A stretch of 64,000 nucleotides of DNA from Gracilibacillus suaedae (GTDB taxonomy: Bacteria > Bacillota > Bacilli > Bacillales > Amphibacillaceae), in the NCBI RefSeq assembly GCF_017599345.1, contig NZ_JAGFVL010000062.1, forward strand, positions 358,437-422,436, in the 5' to 3' direction. Below the pieces are notes generated by a model. The model did not search any database and was not told where the DNA came from. It was given only the letters and a program-made list of their open reading frames with translations. Position 1 is the stretch's first letter; the number at the start of each line of letters is the position of its first letter. This document shows positions 27,155-36,573 of this stretch, piece after piece. A program made the position numbers and the translations under genes.

Positions 27155-28282
27155 ATGACGAATTGGCGTGAGACATTAAGTGACAGGCTGGATAGTTTAT
27201 TTGATGGGGTATTCTCCTGGTTATTAGAACAATTTGATCCACTTACAGGCGGATTTTATTATGCAAGAAGTTCTGTGCTCGATGACCGGTTTACCCCGGA
27301 CATCGAGTCTACATCACAAGCAATCAATATTTTACGCAGACATCAGCTCTTAGATAGTCTTCCGCAAACAATGAAAGAAAAAATGATCGCCTTTTTCCAA
27401 ATGAGGCAAGATCCTGCCTCTGGTTATTTTTATGATCACGATCCCAATATGAAAAAAGATGAAGTGATGGTGCACCGAGCACTCCATTATTCACTGAATA
27501 GCCTTAAACGACTCGGGTCATCACCGTTATATCCATCGCCTGTAGAAAATCAGGTGGCTCCTGATTACACAAAATCCCTATCCTCATATCGAAAGAAATG
27601 GGAAAGCATTGACTTACGTAACAGCTGGAGAGGCTGTGACTTGCTTGTTTCTTCTACCGTATATTTTGCCCAAATAGATGAAGTAACGCAACGGGAATAT
27701 GTTGATGCTTTCTCTGAGTTTTTAGTAGAAAAGCAAGATTTGGAAACAGGTTTATGGGGAGAGGGGGCTTTATATGTTCAACTATCAGGTGCGTTTAAAC
27801 TACATACCTTTTACCGGAGATATCAAATCTCGATGCCGAATCAAGACCGTATTTACCAGACCATCTTAAAATGCCTAAGAACAGAAGAAGCGGTAGATAT
27901 GTGCTACATCCGCAATCCGATTGACCTGTTAAGTTATATAGAACCGGATCTTTCAGAGGCAGAACGGAGAGAAGTATCAGAAATAACCATTAGCAATATG
28001 AAGAGATTAAAACAACAAGACGGTGCCTTTTCACGAGAATTAACTACTTCCCCAAAGGCACCAAATGTAGCTCAGGTTAAACAAGGAGAATATTATCCGA
28101 ATATGCCTGAGGCAGTGGAACTAGGACTTGGATTAAAAGAAGGCGATATGAACGCAACTACACAAGCAACACTTATTCGAAAACAACTACACCGCCTTTG
28201 GCAGATAGAATCGAAATCTATTCCAGCTAATTTCTGGAAAGGTATGGCAGAAGGCAAATTATGCGACCAGAAAGAAGTGTAA
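27155..28282 (+). CDS. Unrecognised ~375-aa protein, probably alpha/alpha-repeat fold, in the pectin operon
   Basis: I do not recognise this protein. It has no signal peptide and no membrane segment. Repeated helix-loop patterns ending in aromatic-glycine turns (DPLTGGFYYA, DPASGYFYDHD, DLETGLWGEGA, QDGAFSRE) suggest an alpha/alpha toroid like those of terpenoid-cyclase-like proteins or (alpha/alpha)6 glycosidases. Conserved-looking polar residues include WRGCDLL and DMCYIRNPIDLL. Its size equals that of GH105/GH88 unsaturated uronyl hydrolases, but their WGRGNGW-type motif is absent. It is well translated (AGAGGAG site), lies between the importer and the MFS/KdgF/GH28 genes, and no unsaturated uronyl hydrolase is otherwise seen, so a new hydrolase or lyase is possible but unproven. 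Confidence 0.75.
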   Translation: MTNWRETLSDRLDSLFDGVFSWLLEQFDPLTGGFYYARSSVLDDRFTPDIESTSQAINILRRHQLLDSLPQTMKEKMIAFFQMRQDPASGYFYDHDPNMKKDEVMVHRALHYSLNSLKRLGSSPLYPSPVENQVAPDYTKSLSSYRKKWESIDLRNSWRGCDLLVSSTVYFAQIDEVTQREYVDAFSEFLVEKQDLETGLWGEGALYVQLSGAFKLHTFYRRYQISMPNQDRIYQTILKCLRTEEAVDMCYIRNPIDLLSYIEPDLSEAERREVSEITISNMKRLKQQDGAFSRELTTSPKAPNVAQVKQGEYYPNMPEAVELGLGLKEGDMNATTQATLIRKQLHRLWQIESKSIPANFWKGMAEGKLCDQKEV

Positions 28283-28285
28283 AGC

Positions 28286-29497
28286 TTGATTCGACCGATG
28301 AAACTTAACAAGGAAAAGCGTTTATCATCACACGCTGTCAATATTTTGATTAATCATGCGATATTTCAATTTGGTGGATCTTTATCAATTATCTTTGTGA
28401 ATTTATATTTATGGAGGTTGACCAATAGCCTTTGGGTAAATGGTCTTTATAATTTAATTGCTATTGTATCACAAGCGGCGACAACCTTCTTCATTGGAAA
28501 AATGTCAAAGAAAAAAGGCAGGACAACTATATATCGTTACGGGATATTGATGACTGCCATTTTTTATTTATTGATTGTTATTGTACAAGAAGAGATTGTT
28601 GATTACTTTTATTTATTTGCGCTTTTGCGTGGGGTAGCACAAGGGCTTTATTGGGTAGCGTATTTTACGATAGTTCATGAAGTCTCATCAGATCAAAATC
28701 GTCACCGTTATTTAGGTTGGAATCAGATCGTGATGGGGTCTGCTAATCTGATAGCACCAGCTTTAGCAGGTTTTATTATTGGCTTATTTACAGGATTGTC
28801 GGGGTATCTAATGGTATTCTCAATAGCTTTTCTCATGTTTCTAGCTGCAACGATTGGCAGTTTTCGAATTAAGAAAGAATCGATTCGTCATCGTAATTAT
28901 TATATGAAATATTTAGGTCAGATTTTGGAGCGGAGAAAAGCATTCCGAAATGCCTTAGCAGGATGGTTTATTATTGGCTTTCCACAGGGAATTTTGATGT
29001 ATATTCCGCCAATTTTAATCTATAGCATCTTTGAAGATGAAGGTGTTGTTGGTTACTTGAATGCAGGTTTTCTCGCCGTATCGATACTAGCAAGTTATGT
29101 CATTTCACGCTTTGCCGATATTGAACAAACGAAAAAATACCTATGGGTTGCTGCTATTGGTTTTTTTGTATCTGGTTCCTTTTTAGCTTGGGAAATTGCA
29201 ATGTGGAGTGTCATCTTGTTTATGGTAACGCAAAACATGTTTAAGCCACTACAAGCGAATGCATATGCCGCCTATTATTTTCAATGGATTGATCGGATTC
29301 CATTAGGTTCGGAATTCCGTGTTGAATCGGTAGTTCTGAGAGAAACCATTATTAATGTTGGTCGTGGTCTAGGAATTATTGTGTTTATGCTATTTTCTAA
29401 TGAAATTGATACAAACACGGTTGCCTATGTCATTATGGTAGCGATGGCAATTCAGTTCATTTTACCAACCGTAACGAAATTAAAGGAGGAGTCGTAA
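28286..29497 (+). CDS. Major facilitator superfamily transporter
   Basis: This 403-aa protein has about 12 hydrophobic segments in two halves, with a KMSKKKGRTTIYRYG loop between helices 2 and 3 as in MFS proteins. The closest type I recall is the YttB/YqgE-like group; the substrate is unknown. It begins 3 nt after the preceding gene at TTG 28286 (an ATG at 28298 is the alternative; neither has a strong site) and its stop overlaps the KdgF start by one base (TAATG). Tight packing with the unknown 375-aa gene and the uronate genes suggests sugar or uronate traffic, possibly efflux of an end product. Confidence 0.8.
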   Translation: MIRPMKLNKEKRLSSHAVNILINHAIFQFGGSLSIIFVNLYLWRLTNSLWVNGLYNLIAIVSQAATTFFIGKMSKKKGRTTIYRYGILMTAIFYLLIVIVQEEIVDYFYLFALLRGVAQGLYWVAYFTIVHEVSSDQNRHRYLGWNQIVMGSANLIAPALAGFIIGLFTGLSGYLMVFSIAFLMFLAATIGSFRIKKESIRHRNYYMKYLGQILERRKAFRNALAGWFIIGFPQGILMYIPPILIYSIFEDEGVVGYLNAGFLAVSILASYVISRFADIEQTKKYLWVAAIGFFVSGSFLAWEIAMWSVILFMVTQNMFKPLQANAYAAYYFQWIDRIPLGSEFRVESVVLRETIINVGRGLGIIVFMLFSNEIDTNTVAYVIMVAMAIQFILPTVTKLKEES

Positions 29498-29814
29498 TGG
29501 CTGTTAACAAGTGGGAACAAGCAGAGCCGGGAGTTACAAGAAAAATACATGAACCAGGTGATCAATTAATGATGATGGAGGTTTCTTTTGAAGAAGGTGC
29601 AGAAGGTTCAGCACACAGTCATCCACATGAACAATTAACTTATTGTTTAGCAGGTAAGCTAGCTTTTCATGTCGATGGCAAAGAAATTATCGTAGAACAA
29701 GGGGATTCATTAAGGATTCCGTCCAATGCTGTACACGGTGTTAAAGCATTAGCTAAATGTAAACTATTAGATGTATTTACTCCATTAAGAGAAGATTTAC
29801 TAGATGAGAGGTGA
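29497..29814 (+). CDS. kdgF: KdgF-like cupin (unsaturated uronate ring-opening)
   Basis: This 105-aa single-domain cupin has the metal-binding motif HSHPHEQ (about residues 40-46) and a second His in AVHGVKA. KdgF proteins of pectin degraders convert the 4,5-unsaturated galacturonate released from oligosaccharides into the linear 5-keto-4-deoxyuronate that KduI uses; KduI and KduD are encoded a few kb downstream. The start is preceded by AAAGGAGGAG. The small size, motif and neighbours all agree, though cupins are diverse. Confidence 0.75.
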   Translation: MAVNKWEQAEPGVTRKIHEPGDQLMMMEVSFEEGAEGSAHSHPHEQLTYCLAGKLAFHVDGKEIIVEQGDSLRIPSNAVHGVKALAKCKLLDVFTPLREDLLDER

Positions 29815-29819
29815 AGGCA

Positions 29820-31316
29820 ATGAGTTTATTCGATGTAAGAGATTATCAAGTACAAGAAGATATCGATAGTACGAAGGCAATTCAACAAGCAATTGATGAC
29901 TGTGAAAGCGCTGGTGGAGGTACTGTATATCTTCCATCAGGAATATATGATACAGGACCTATTGCGTTAAAAAGTAACATGACATTGTACCTTGATGCTG
30001 GTGCAGTGCTAAATTTTACTGATGATTTTGAACGTTATCCTGTCGTAAAAACCCGTTGGTCTGGCTATGTATGTCATGGCTTTATGCCATTAATTTTTGC
30101 TTCAAATGTAACAAATGTAGCGATAAAAGGGGATGGTGTAATCAACGGTAACGGAAGTGCATGGTGGAAGGTAAATAAGCAACTGAGACAAGGAGAAGAA
30201 TATCAATCTTCTAAAACAGAAGAAATTGCCGAAGCGAATAAAGAGTTTACCGAACCGGCTGATACTAATTTAGTAGAATGGCCTTCGCAATTTCTAAGGC
30301 CACCGCTTATTCAATTTTTTGAAGCAGACCATGTCACGATCTCGGGAGTTACTGTGAAGAACTCGCCATTCTGGAATACACACCTTGTTTTTTGCAATAA
30401 TGTATCGATCCGTAATGTGACATTCCAGAATCCTTCCGATACGCCAAATGGGGATGGCTTGGATATTGACTCCTGCGAGAATGTCAGAGTAACAGATTGT
30501 CATTTTGATGTCGGAGATGACTGTGTTGTCTTGAAGTCAGGAATTAATCAAGATGGTCGCCATTATGCTGTACCTACCAAAAATGTAACAGTAGCTAATT
30601 GTACGATGCATCACGGACATGGTGGTGTCGTATTTGGCAGTGAAAATTCTGGTGGGATTGAAAATATTACCGTATCTAATTGTATATTTGATGGTACCGA
30701 TCGTGGAATTCGAGTAAAAACAAACCGTGAACGAGGAAGCTACATCCGTAATATTTTAGTGCAAAACATTATGATGGATAATGTTCTTTGTCCGATAGCA
30801 ATCAATTCGTTTTATCGTCATGGTGTAAGTAAAAATAATCCAGAGTTACTCGATGCTACTCCTGTAGCCGTGACAGAAAAAACACCTGTAGTGGAACAGA
30901 TTAACATCAGTCATGTTACTGCAAGAAACTGTCGTGCCGCAGCAGGGTTTATCTATGGATTACCAGAAATGCCGGTTAGAAAAGTAAGCATAGAGCATGT
31001 CACAGTAGAGATGGCCCAAGACGAAACAGTTCCTGGCGGTGAGCCTGATATGGTCCGTGAGGTGATCGAAATGGCTGGTGAAGGTATATTTGCAAAATAT
31101 GTTGAGGATTTACGTTTCCATCATGTCGAAGTGATGCCTAGAAAAGGACCGGCACTTCAATTACATCATGCGAAGCGAATCAAAGTGGAGGAGTTAACGT
31201 CAACTAATCAGCGTGAACAAGAAGCTGTTCTTATCTATAAAGATACAGAAGAACTGTACATTAATGGAGAGAAAAGTAAACTACAAAAGCAGGTGAACTA
31301 TAGTGAAAACATTTAA
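29820..31316 (+). CDS. GH28 polygalacturonase-type glycosidase (cytoplasmic)
   Basis: This right-handed beta-helix enzyme of family GH28, 498 aa, has all four family motifs: NGDGLDIDSC (about residues 213-222), VGDDCVVLKSG, HGHGGVVFGSE and DRGIRVKT. These supply the catalytic aspartates and His. Such intracellular members usually act as exo-enzymes on galacturonate or rhamnogalacturonan oligomers. No signal peptide is present. I chose the ATG at 29820, 6 nt after GAGAGGTG, rather than the GTG at 29811. Its 3' end overlaps the GH43 gene by 14 nt, showing translational coupling. Confidence 0.93.
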   Translation: MSLFDVRDYQVQEDIDSTKAIQQAIDDCESAGGGTVYLPSGIYDTGPIALKSNMTLYLDAGAVLNFTDDFERYPVVKTRWSGYVCHGFMPLIFASNVTNVAIKGDGVINGNGSAWWKVNKQLRQGEEYQSSKTEEIAEANKEFTEPADTNLVEWPSQFLRPPLIQFFEADHVTISGVTVKNSPFWNTHLVFCNNVSIRNVTFQNPSDTPNGDGLDIDSCENVRVTDCHFDVGDDCVVLKSGINQDGRHYAVPTKNVTVANCTMHHGHGGVVFGSENSGGIENITVSNCIFDGTDRGIRVKTNRERGSYIRNILVQNIMMDNVLCPIAINSFYRHGVSKNNPELLDATPVAVTEKTPVVEQINISHVTARNCRAAAGFIYGLPEMPVRKVSIEHVTVEMAQDETVPGGEPDMVREVIEMAGEGIFAKYVEDLRFHHVEVMPRKGPALQLHHAKRIKVEELTSTNQREQEAVLIYKDTEELYINGEKSKLQKQVNYSENI

Positions 31317-32871
31317 AAATCCAATTATTCCAGGGTTCTATCCGGATCCTTCGGTTTGTCGTGTCGGTGAAGACTACTATTTAGTTACGTCAAGTTTTGA
31401 ATATTTTCCTGGTGTCCCGATTTTTCACAGTAAAGACCTTGTCAATTGGAAGCAAATTGGTCATGTACTCGATCGCCCGGAGCAACTTAATTTAGATCAA
31501 ACACCCAATTCAAGAGGTATCTATGCCCCAACCATTCGTTATCATGAAGGTGTGTTTTACATGATTACAACCTTTGTGGTGAGTAAGACAGGGGCAAGGC
31601 GCAATTTCTATGTAACCGCTACAGATCCAGCAGGGCCTTGGTCAGACCCAAACTGGTTAGAAGATGCACCAGGGATCGATCCATCCTTACTATTTGACGA
31701 TGATGGCAAAGTCTATTACACAGGAAATCGGAAGCCACCATTAGGTCAACAATATAAGAAGCATAATGAGATTTGGCTACAAGAATTAGATTTAAAGAAG
31801 AAACAATTAGTTGGTCCGAAGTATAGCTTGTGGGATGGTGCATTAAAGAATGCCCATGCACAAGAAGCACCACATTTGTATAAAATTGATGACTGGTATT
31901 ACTTAATCATAGCAGAAGGTGGAACAGGTCATACACATGCGGTTACTATTGCTAGAAGTAAAGAGGTAACAGGACCATACGAAATGACGGAAACAAATCC
32001 AATTTTAACCCACCGTCATTTAGGCAACAACCATCCGATCGTAAATGTTGGCCATGCTGATATCGTAGAAACACAAAATGGTGATTGGTGGCTGGTTGCG
32101 CTAGCATCACGTCCGTATGGCGGCTATTACCGTAATCTAGGTCGTGAGACATTCCTTGCGCCATTTATATGGGAAGACGGCTGGCCGATTGTTAATCCTG
32201 GAAAAGGGATCATCGAACCAGAAATGGAATTTCCCAATTTGTCAGAGCATAAATGGCCTGCATTGCCACATGCCGATTCGTTTGAATCTGAGCAATTAGA
32301 TGATAGATGGAATTTCATCCGGACACCACGAGGAGATTTCTGGTCTTTAAGCGACCGCCCTGGCTTCTTACGGCTCAAAGCAAAACCGGAAACAATCATG
32401 GAAGAAGAAAATCCTGCTTTTGTCGGCAGAAGGCAGCAGCATATTAACTTCTTCGCTCAGACAGTGATGGAGTTTGAAGCGAAAAAGGAACATGAAACGG
32501 CAGGAATGGTTCTGTTACAAAATCATAATTATCAATTCCGTGTAGAAGTGTTGTTAGAAGGAAGTCAAACCTTCGTACGCTTAGTAAGAAGAGAAGCAGG
32601 TGAAGATAAAGTCATTGCAAAAGAACAGATTGATAAGAATAAGGTGTATCTAAAAGTAGAAGCTTATGGTCAAGACTACTCATTCTTCTTTACAACCCAG
32701 CCGTTTGATTGGCGAATTTTAGCTGAAAATGCGGATGGCAGAATTTTAAGTACGGACGTTGCTGACGGGTTTGTCGGTGCGTATATTGGTATGTATTGCT
32801 CTGGAAATGGAAAGCGAACCGATAATTATGCAGACTTTGATTGGTTTGAATATCACGGATTAGAGGAGTGA
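31303..32871 (+). CDS. GH43 beta-xylosidase/alpha-L-arabinofuranosidase
   Basis: This 522-aa enzyme has an N-terminal five-bladed propeller of family GH43 and a C-terminal beta-sandwich (from about 325) typical of the XynB-like subgroup. The catalytic base Asp lies in GFYPDPSV (about residue 14), the pKa-modulating Asp in PGIDPSLLF and the acid Glu in AQEAPHL. It is cytoplasmic. The start is GTG at 31303 inside the end of the GH28 gene. In this setting it probably trims arabinose or xylose side groups from imported pectin or xylan oligosaccharides; the exact substrate cannot be read from sequence. Confidence 0.9.
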   Translation: MKTFKNPIIPGFYPDPSVCRVGEDYYLVTSSFEYFPGVPIFHSKDLVNWKQIGHVLDRPEQLNLDQTPNSRGIYAPTIRYHEGVFYMITTFVVSKTGARRNFYVTATDPAGPWSDPNWLEDAPGIDPSLLFDDDGKVYYTGNRKPPLGQQYKKHNEIWLQELDLKKKQLVGPKYSLWDGALKNAHAQEAPHLYKIDDWYYLIIAEGGTGHTHAVTIARSKEVTGPYEMTETNPILTHRHLGNNHPIVNVGHADIVETQNGDWWLVALASRPYGGYYRNLGRETFLAPFIWEDGWPIVNPGKGIIEPEMEFPNLSEHKWPALPHADSFESEQLDDRWNFIRTPRGDFWSLSDRPGFLRLKAKPETIMEEENPAFVGRRQQHINFFAQTVMEFEAKKEHETAGMVLLQNHNYQFRVEVLLEGSQTFVRLVRREAGEDKVIAKEQIDKNKVYLKVEAYGQDYSFFFTTQPFDWRILAENADGRILSTDVADGFVGAYIGMYCSGNGKRTDNYADFDWFEYHGLEE

Positions 32872-32879
32872 AATGGTTG

Positions 32880-33066
32880 GCAGCCAAACAATTATCTGTC
32901 TCGAATTGGAAGGGAAAAGCATGTGATACATTAATGAATCAATGTGAACCAGTGCAACTACCTCCAGTAGAACGTTGACATTACCATCGCGGAGTTTCCC
33001 TTTACGATATGCATGGTGTATCTATACTTGCCAGTGTACAACTTGAAACAGGAAAAGAGGTAAGCT
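32880..33066 (+). pseudogene. Possible gene remnant (about 60 codons with one internal stop)
   Basis: One frame reads LAAKQLSVSNWKGKACDTL..., continues to a single TGA, then resumes as HYHRGVSLYDMHGVS and ends at the TAA just before the next start. It looks like the tail of a lost gene between GH43 and the acetylesterase, but I cannot identify the family. It could also be ordinary spacer. Confidence 0.3.
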
Positions 33067-33067
33067 A

Positions 33068-33766
33068 ATGCCAAAACATTTATTTTTAGCAGGTGATTCA
33101 ACCATGGCCGCTGCTGAAAAATCTAAATATCCACAAATGGGCTGGGGCCAAACTCTCGGATATTATTTCAGTGATGAGTTAATCGTTCATAATCATGCGG
33201 CATCTGGTCGTAGCACCAAATCCTTTATATCGGAAGGTCGATGGGATGCGATCGAAAAGAAATTTCAAGCCGGAGATTATGTTCTTATTCAGTTCGGTCA
33301 TAATGATCAAAAGCCTGACGAAGAACGAGCGACGAAACCATTTACAAGTTACCAGGATAATTTGCGATTTTTCATTCAGCGTTCACAAGCTTTCGGTGTT
33401 ACCCCTATTCTTTTAACATCGATAGCACGTAGGCATTTTGATGATTATGGTGAATTAAAAGAAACACATGGTGATTATCCGCAAGCTGTAAGAGAACTTG
33501 CAGAAAAAGAAGATGTTGTTTGTGTCGATATGCTCGCTCTTACAAGAGAGGCGTTGCAGGAATTGGGAAATGAACAATCAAAAAAATGGTTTATGAGACT
33601 AGAACCTGGTAAATATTCGACTTATCCGGATGGTCTAAAAGATGATACTCATTTACATGAAAGAGGTGCCCACCAGCATTGTCTTTTATTTGCGAAAGCG
33701 TTAATTAGTTTGAATCATCCTTTAGCTTCTTATATGAAATCTGAATTAAGTCTCTCTACTGAGTAA
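33068..33766 (+). CDS. Rhamnogalacturonan acetylesterase (CE12, YesT/RhgT type)
   Basis: This 232-aa SGNH-fold esterase has the nucleophile Ser in LAGDSTMA (about residue 11), block III Asn in GHND and the catalytic Asp-His pair in DDTHLHERGA near the C-terminus. It closely resembles the CE12 enzymes that remove acetyl groups from rhamnogalacturonan, such as B. subtilis YesT. It has no signal peptide, so it acts on imported oligosaccharides. Its place after GH28/GH43 and before kduI fits one rhamnogalacturonan utilisation operon. Confidence 0.92.
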   Translation: MPKHLFLAGDSTMAAAEKSKYPQMGWGQTLGYYFSDELIVHNHAASGRSTKSFISEGRWDAIEKKFQAGDYVLIQFGHNDQKPDEERATKPFTSYQDNLRFFIQRSQAFGVTPILLTSIARRHFDDYGELKETHGDYPQAVRELAEKEDVVCVDMLALTREALQELGNEQSKKWFMRLEPGKYSTYPDGLKDDTHLHERGAHQHCLLFAKALISLNHPLASYMKSELSLSTE

Positions 33767-33831
33767 TTGAAACCATTCAGTAAATGTGTGAATTAAGAAA
33801 TTAGCTGATAACATTACGAGGGGGAATACAA

Positions 33832-34662
33832 ATGGAAGTACGTTATGCCAACCACCCGGAGGAAATTAGAAGATATAATACCGACGAGTTACGTGAAAAG
33901 TTTTTGGTAGAGAAATTATTCGAACCAGGAAAAGTTCATTTAACCTATACACATGTGGACCGAATGATCTTTGGTGGTGCAACACCTGCATCTGAGGAAT
34001 TGACGATTAAACTTGATAAACAATTAGGTGTTAGCTATTTCTTAGAGCGTCGCGAACTAGGAATTATTAATATCGGCAATGATGGTTATGTCGTGTTAGA
34101 TGGAGAGCGTTACGATATGAAACGTCATGATGGATTATATGTAAGCCGAGGTACGAAGGAAGCATGGTTCGGTTCCAATGATCCAGCGAACCCAGCGAAA
34201 TTTTATACGTTATCATCACCAGCACACCATACTTATCCAACAGTAAAAATCGATATGAAAGACATTAAGCCATTGGAGCTTGGCCAATCAGAGACTTTAA
34301 ATGAAAGAAAAATCCATCAATATATTCACCCCAATGTATGTGAAAGCTGCCAGCTACAGATGGGCTTAACTATGTTACAACATGGTAGCGTATGGAATAC
34401 AATGCCAGCACATACTCATGATCGCCGTAGTGAAGTGTATCTATATTTTGATATGGAAGAAGATACTCGTGCCTTTCATTTTATGGGTGAGCCAAGTGAA
34501 ACAAGACATTTAGTATTGAAGAATGAACAAGCTGTTATTTCTCCAAGTTGGTCGATACACTCTGGGACGGCTACAAGCAACTATACCTTTATTTGGGGTA
34601 TGTGTGGCGAGAACATTACGTATAGTGATATGGACCATATCAGCATGGATCAATTACGCTAG
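33832..34662 (+). CDS. kduI: 5-keto-4-deoxyuronate isomerase (4-deoxy-L-threo-5-hexosulose-uronate ketol-isomerase)
   Basis: KduI converts 5-keto-4-deoxyuronate to 2,5-diketo-3-deoxygluconate in pectin catabolism. The 276-aa length is standard. The zinc ligands are visible in PAHTHDRRSEVY (two His, one Glu, about residues 195-206) and the later SWSIHSG His. MEVRYANHPEE at the start and TYTHVDRMIFGG are typical. The GAGGGGG site is well placed. kduD starts 11 nt after the stop, and KdgF upstream supplies the substrate. Confidence 0.97.
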   Translation: MEVRYANHPEEIRRYNTDELREKFLVEKLFEPGKVHLTYTHVDRMIFGGATPASEELTIKLDKQLGVSYFLERRELGIINIGNDGYVVLDGERYDMKRHDGLYVSRGTKEAWFGSNDPANPAKFYTLSSPAHHTYPTVKIDMKDIKPLELGQSETLNERKIHQYIHPNVCESCQLQMGLTMLQHGSVWNTMPAHTHDRRSEVYLYFDMEEDTRAFHFMGEPSETRHLVLKNEQAVISPSWSIHSGTATSNYTFIWGMCGENITYSDMDHISMDQLR

Positions 34663-34673
34663 GAGGAAGCCAC

Positions 34674-35456
34674 ATGGGTGAAGGTTTACAAGATTTTTCA
34701 CTAGATTGTTTTTCGTTGAAAGGTAAAACAGCAATTATTACTGGTGGAAATACCGGCCTTGGCCAGGCATATACTATTGCACTGGCTAAGGCTGGTGCCA
34801 ACGTGTTTGTCGTAACACACGGTACCAATTGGGATGACACAAAAGTATTTCTACATAACATGAAGGGAAAGGCTGAATTTTTCCAAGCTGATCTTTCGGA
34901 TCGTGAACAATTACAAAAGGTTGTTCCAGCTTGTGTTGATGCTTTTAGTACAGTGGATATACTCGTCAATAATGCTGGTACGATTAGACGGAATTCGCTC
35001 CTTGAATTTAAAGATGAGGACTGGGATGATGTTATCACATTAAATCTTGATGCAGTTTACTTCTTAAGTCAGGCAGCAGCAAAGGTGATGGTGGAAAAAG
35101 GCTCTGGAAAGATTATTAACATTGCATCCATGCTTTCATTTCAGGGTGGTAAATCTATTCCACCTTATACCGCTAGTAAGCATGCTGTGGCTGGGTTAAC
35201 AAAATCTTTTGCGAATGAATTGGCGGAACATGGGATACAAGTAAATGCCATTGCACCAGGATATTTTGCAACGAAGAATACTGCGCCAATTCGTTCTGAT
35301 GAAAAGCGTAACGCAGAAATCTTATCGAGAATCCCGGCCGGCTATTGGGCTGATCCAAGCGATTTAATGGGCACAGTAGTTTATCTAGCAAGCAAAGCAT
35401 CTGACTACATGAACGGTCACATTCTAGCAGTAGACGGTGGCTGGTTAGCAAGATAA
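34674..35456 (+). CDS. kduD: 2-deoxy-D-gluconate 3-dehydrogenase / 2,5-diketo-3-deoxygluconate reductase
   Basis: This 260-aa short-chain dehydrogenase has a Rossmann glycine motif GGNTGLGQ (about residue 25), NNAGT, catalytic Ser in NIASMLS and the YxxxK pair in PYTASKHAV. The FSLDCFSLKGK opening and GYFATKNT segment fit KduD, which reduces diketo-deoxygluconate to 2-keto-3-deoxygluconate. It is the last gene of the pectin operon. KdgK and KdgA, needed to finish the pathway, are not in the window. Confidence 0.94.
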   Translation: MGEGLQDFSLDCFSLKGKTAIITGGNTGLGQAYTIALAKAGANVFVVTHGTNWDDTKVFLHNMKGKAEFFQADLSDREQLQKVVPACVDAFSTVDILVNNAGTIRRNSLLEFKDEDWDDVITLNLDAVYFLSQAAAKVMVEKGSGKIINIASMLSFQGGKSIPPYTASKHAVAGLTKSFANELAEHGIQVNAIAPGYFATKNTAPIRSDEKRNAEILSRIPAGYWADPSDLMGTVVYLASKASDYMNGHILAVDGGWLAR

Positions 35457-35618
35457 GCTAGCAACAAAGACAGTGGTCATTGGCATAAGTATTATCATGC
35501 AATGAAACGGTGTTTAAGAAATTTTTATTAGTTCAAGTTTTGATCTTAGATATGGATGATAGTATTTCAATATGCACACTAAAAATATCAGTAAGGTGAA
35601 GTATATTTAATATGAAAG

Positions 35619-35657
35619 AGAAGAGACTATTATATTGATTCGTCTCTTCTTTTTTTG
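35619..35657 (+). terminator. Terminator of the pectin operon
   Basis: AGAAGAGAC (35619-35627) pairs with GTCTCTTCT (35642-35650), followed by a run of T. It separates kduD from the cystine-type transporter. Confidence 0.85.
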
Positions 35658-35727
35658 TTTTAAATAAGACGTCATATAATCAGCAAAATCATTTGAAAAA
35701 CAACACATTACTACTGGGGGTTATAAC

Positions 35728-36573
35728 ATGAAAAAAATAGATTTTTTTATTCTGATTATAGGTTTACTTGTTTTACTAGTAGCTTGTGGAACTGCTGATC
35801 AAGAAGAACAAAATACAGGTGATGAGCAAGACACAACAAATGAGGAGAATCAGGAAGATACAGAAACGAACTTATATGAACAAATTCAAGAAGATGGTGT
35901 GATTACTGTAGGTACTGAAGGAACATACGCACCATTTACTTTCCATGATGAAGAGGATAATTTAACAGGTTATGATGTGGAAGTAATGCGTGAAGTTGCT
36001 TCTCGTCTAGGGTTAGAAGTAGAATTTAATGAAACACAATGGGATTCCATGTTTGCTGGTTTAAATGCAGAACGGTTCGATGTGATTGCTAATCAGGTGG
36101 GGATTAATGAAGAGCGTTTAAAAAAATATGACTTCTCAGAACCATATACTTATACAGGTGCAGTAGTAGTTGTTCCAGCAGATAAGGAAGAAATTACATC
36201 ATTTGAAGATTTAGAGGGAAAACAATCCGCGCAATCCTTAACAAGTAACTTTAATGATATTGCAGAAGAAAATGGAGCGGAGGTTATTGGTGTAGAAGGA
36301 CTGGCACAAGCGATTGAAAATATTAAGTTGGGACGTGTTGATTTAACAGTGAATGACAGGTTAGCAGTATTGGAATATATCAACCAAACAGGGGACGAAT
36401 CAGTCGAAATTGCAGCAGAAGAAGATAATGTATCGGAGACAGCTTTTGCATTCCGCAAAGGAAATGAAGAACTCGTAGAAGCTTTTAACGAGGTATTGGC
36501 AGAAATGAGAGAAGACGGTACATTAGCGGAAATTTCCGAAGAATGGTTTGGTGAAGATGTTTCTAGCCAGTAA
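35728..36573 (+). CDS. Amino-acid ABC transporter binding lipoprotein (cystine, TcyA type)
   Basis: This family 3 solute-binding lipoprotein has 281 aa, with lipobox LLVACGT, an acidic linker (about 25-50), then GVITVGTEGTYAPFTFHDE, the start of the polar amino-acid binding fold, and YDVEVMREVASRLGL. The arrangement with the next two genes and their sizes match B. subtilis TcyABC (cystine). The substrate is inferred from resemblance. It is preceded by CTGGGGGTT. The C-terminus overlaps the permease start. Confidence 0.85.
   Translation: MKKIDFFILIIGLLVLLVACGTADQEEQNTGDEQDTTNEENQEDTETNLYEQIQEDGVITVGTEGTYAPFTFHDEEDNLTGYDVEVMREVASRLGLEVEFNETQWDSMFAGLNAERFDVIANQVGINEERLKKYDFSEPYTYTGAVVVVPADKEEITSFEDLEGKQSAQSLTSNFNDIAEENGAEVIGVEGLAQAIENIKLGRVDLTVNDRLAVLEYINQTGDESVEIAAEEDNVSETAFAFRKGNEELVEAFNEVLAEMREDGTLAEISEEWFGEDVSSQ

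Noticed and set aside
27155..28282. Calling the unknown 375-aa protein a GH105 unsaturated uronyl hydrolase
   Set aside because: The size and context fit, but the family motifs I know are absent; only the fold resemblance is suggested.
35457..35727. Riboswitch or T-box in front of the cystine-type transporter
   Set aside because: Only the kduD terminator and a short AT-rich leader are present; no conserved SAM or T-box elements were seen.
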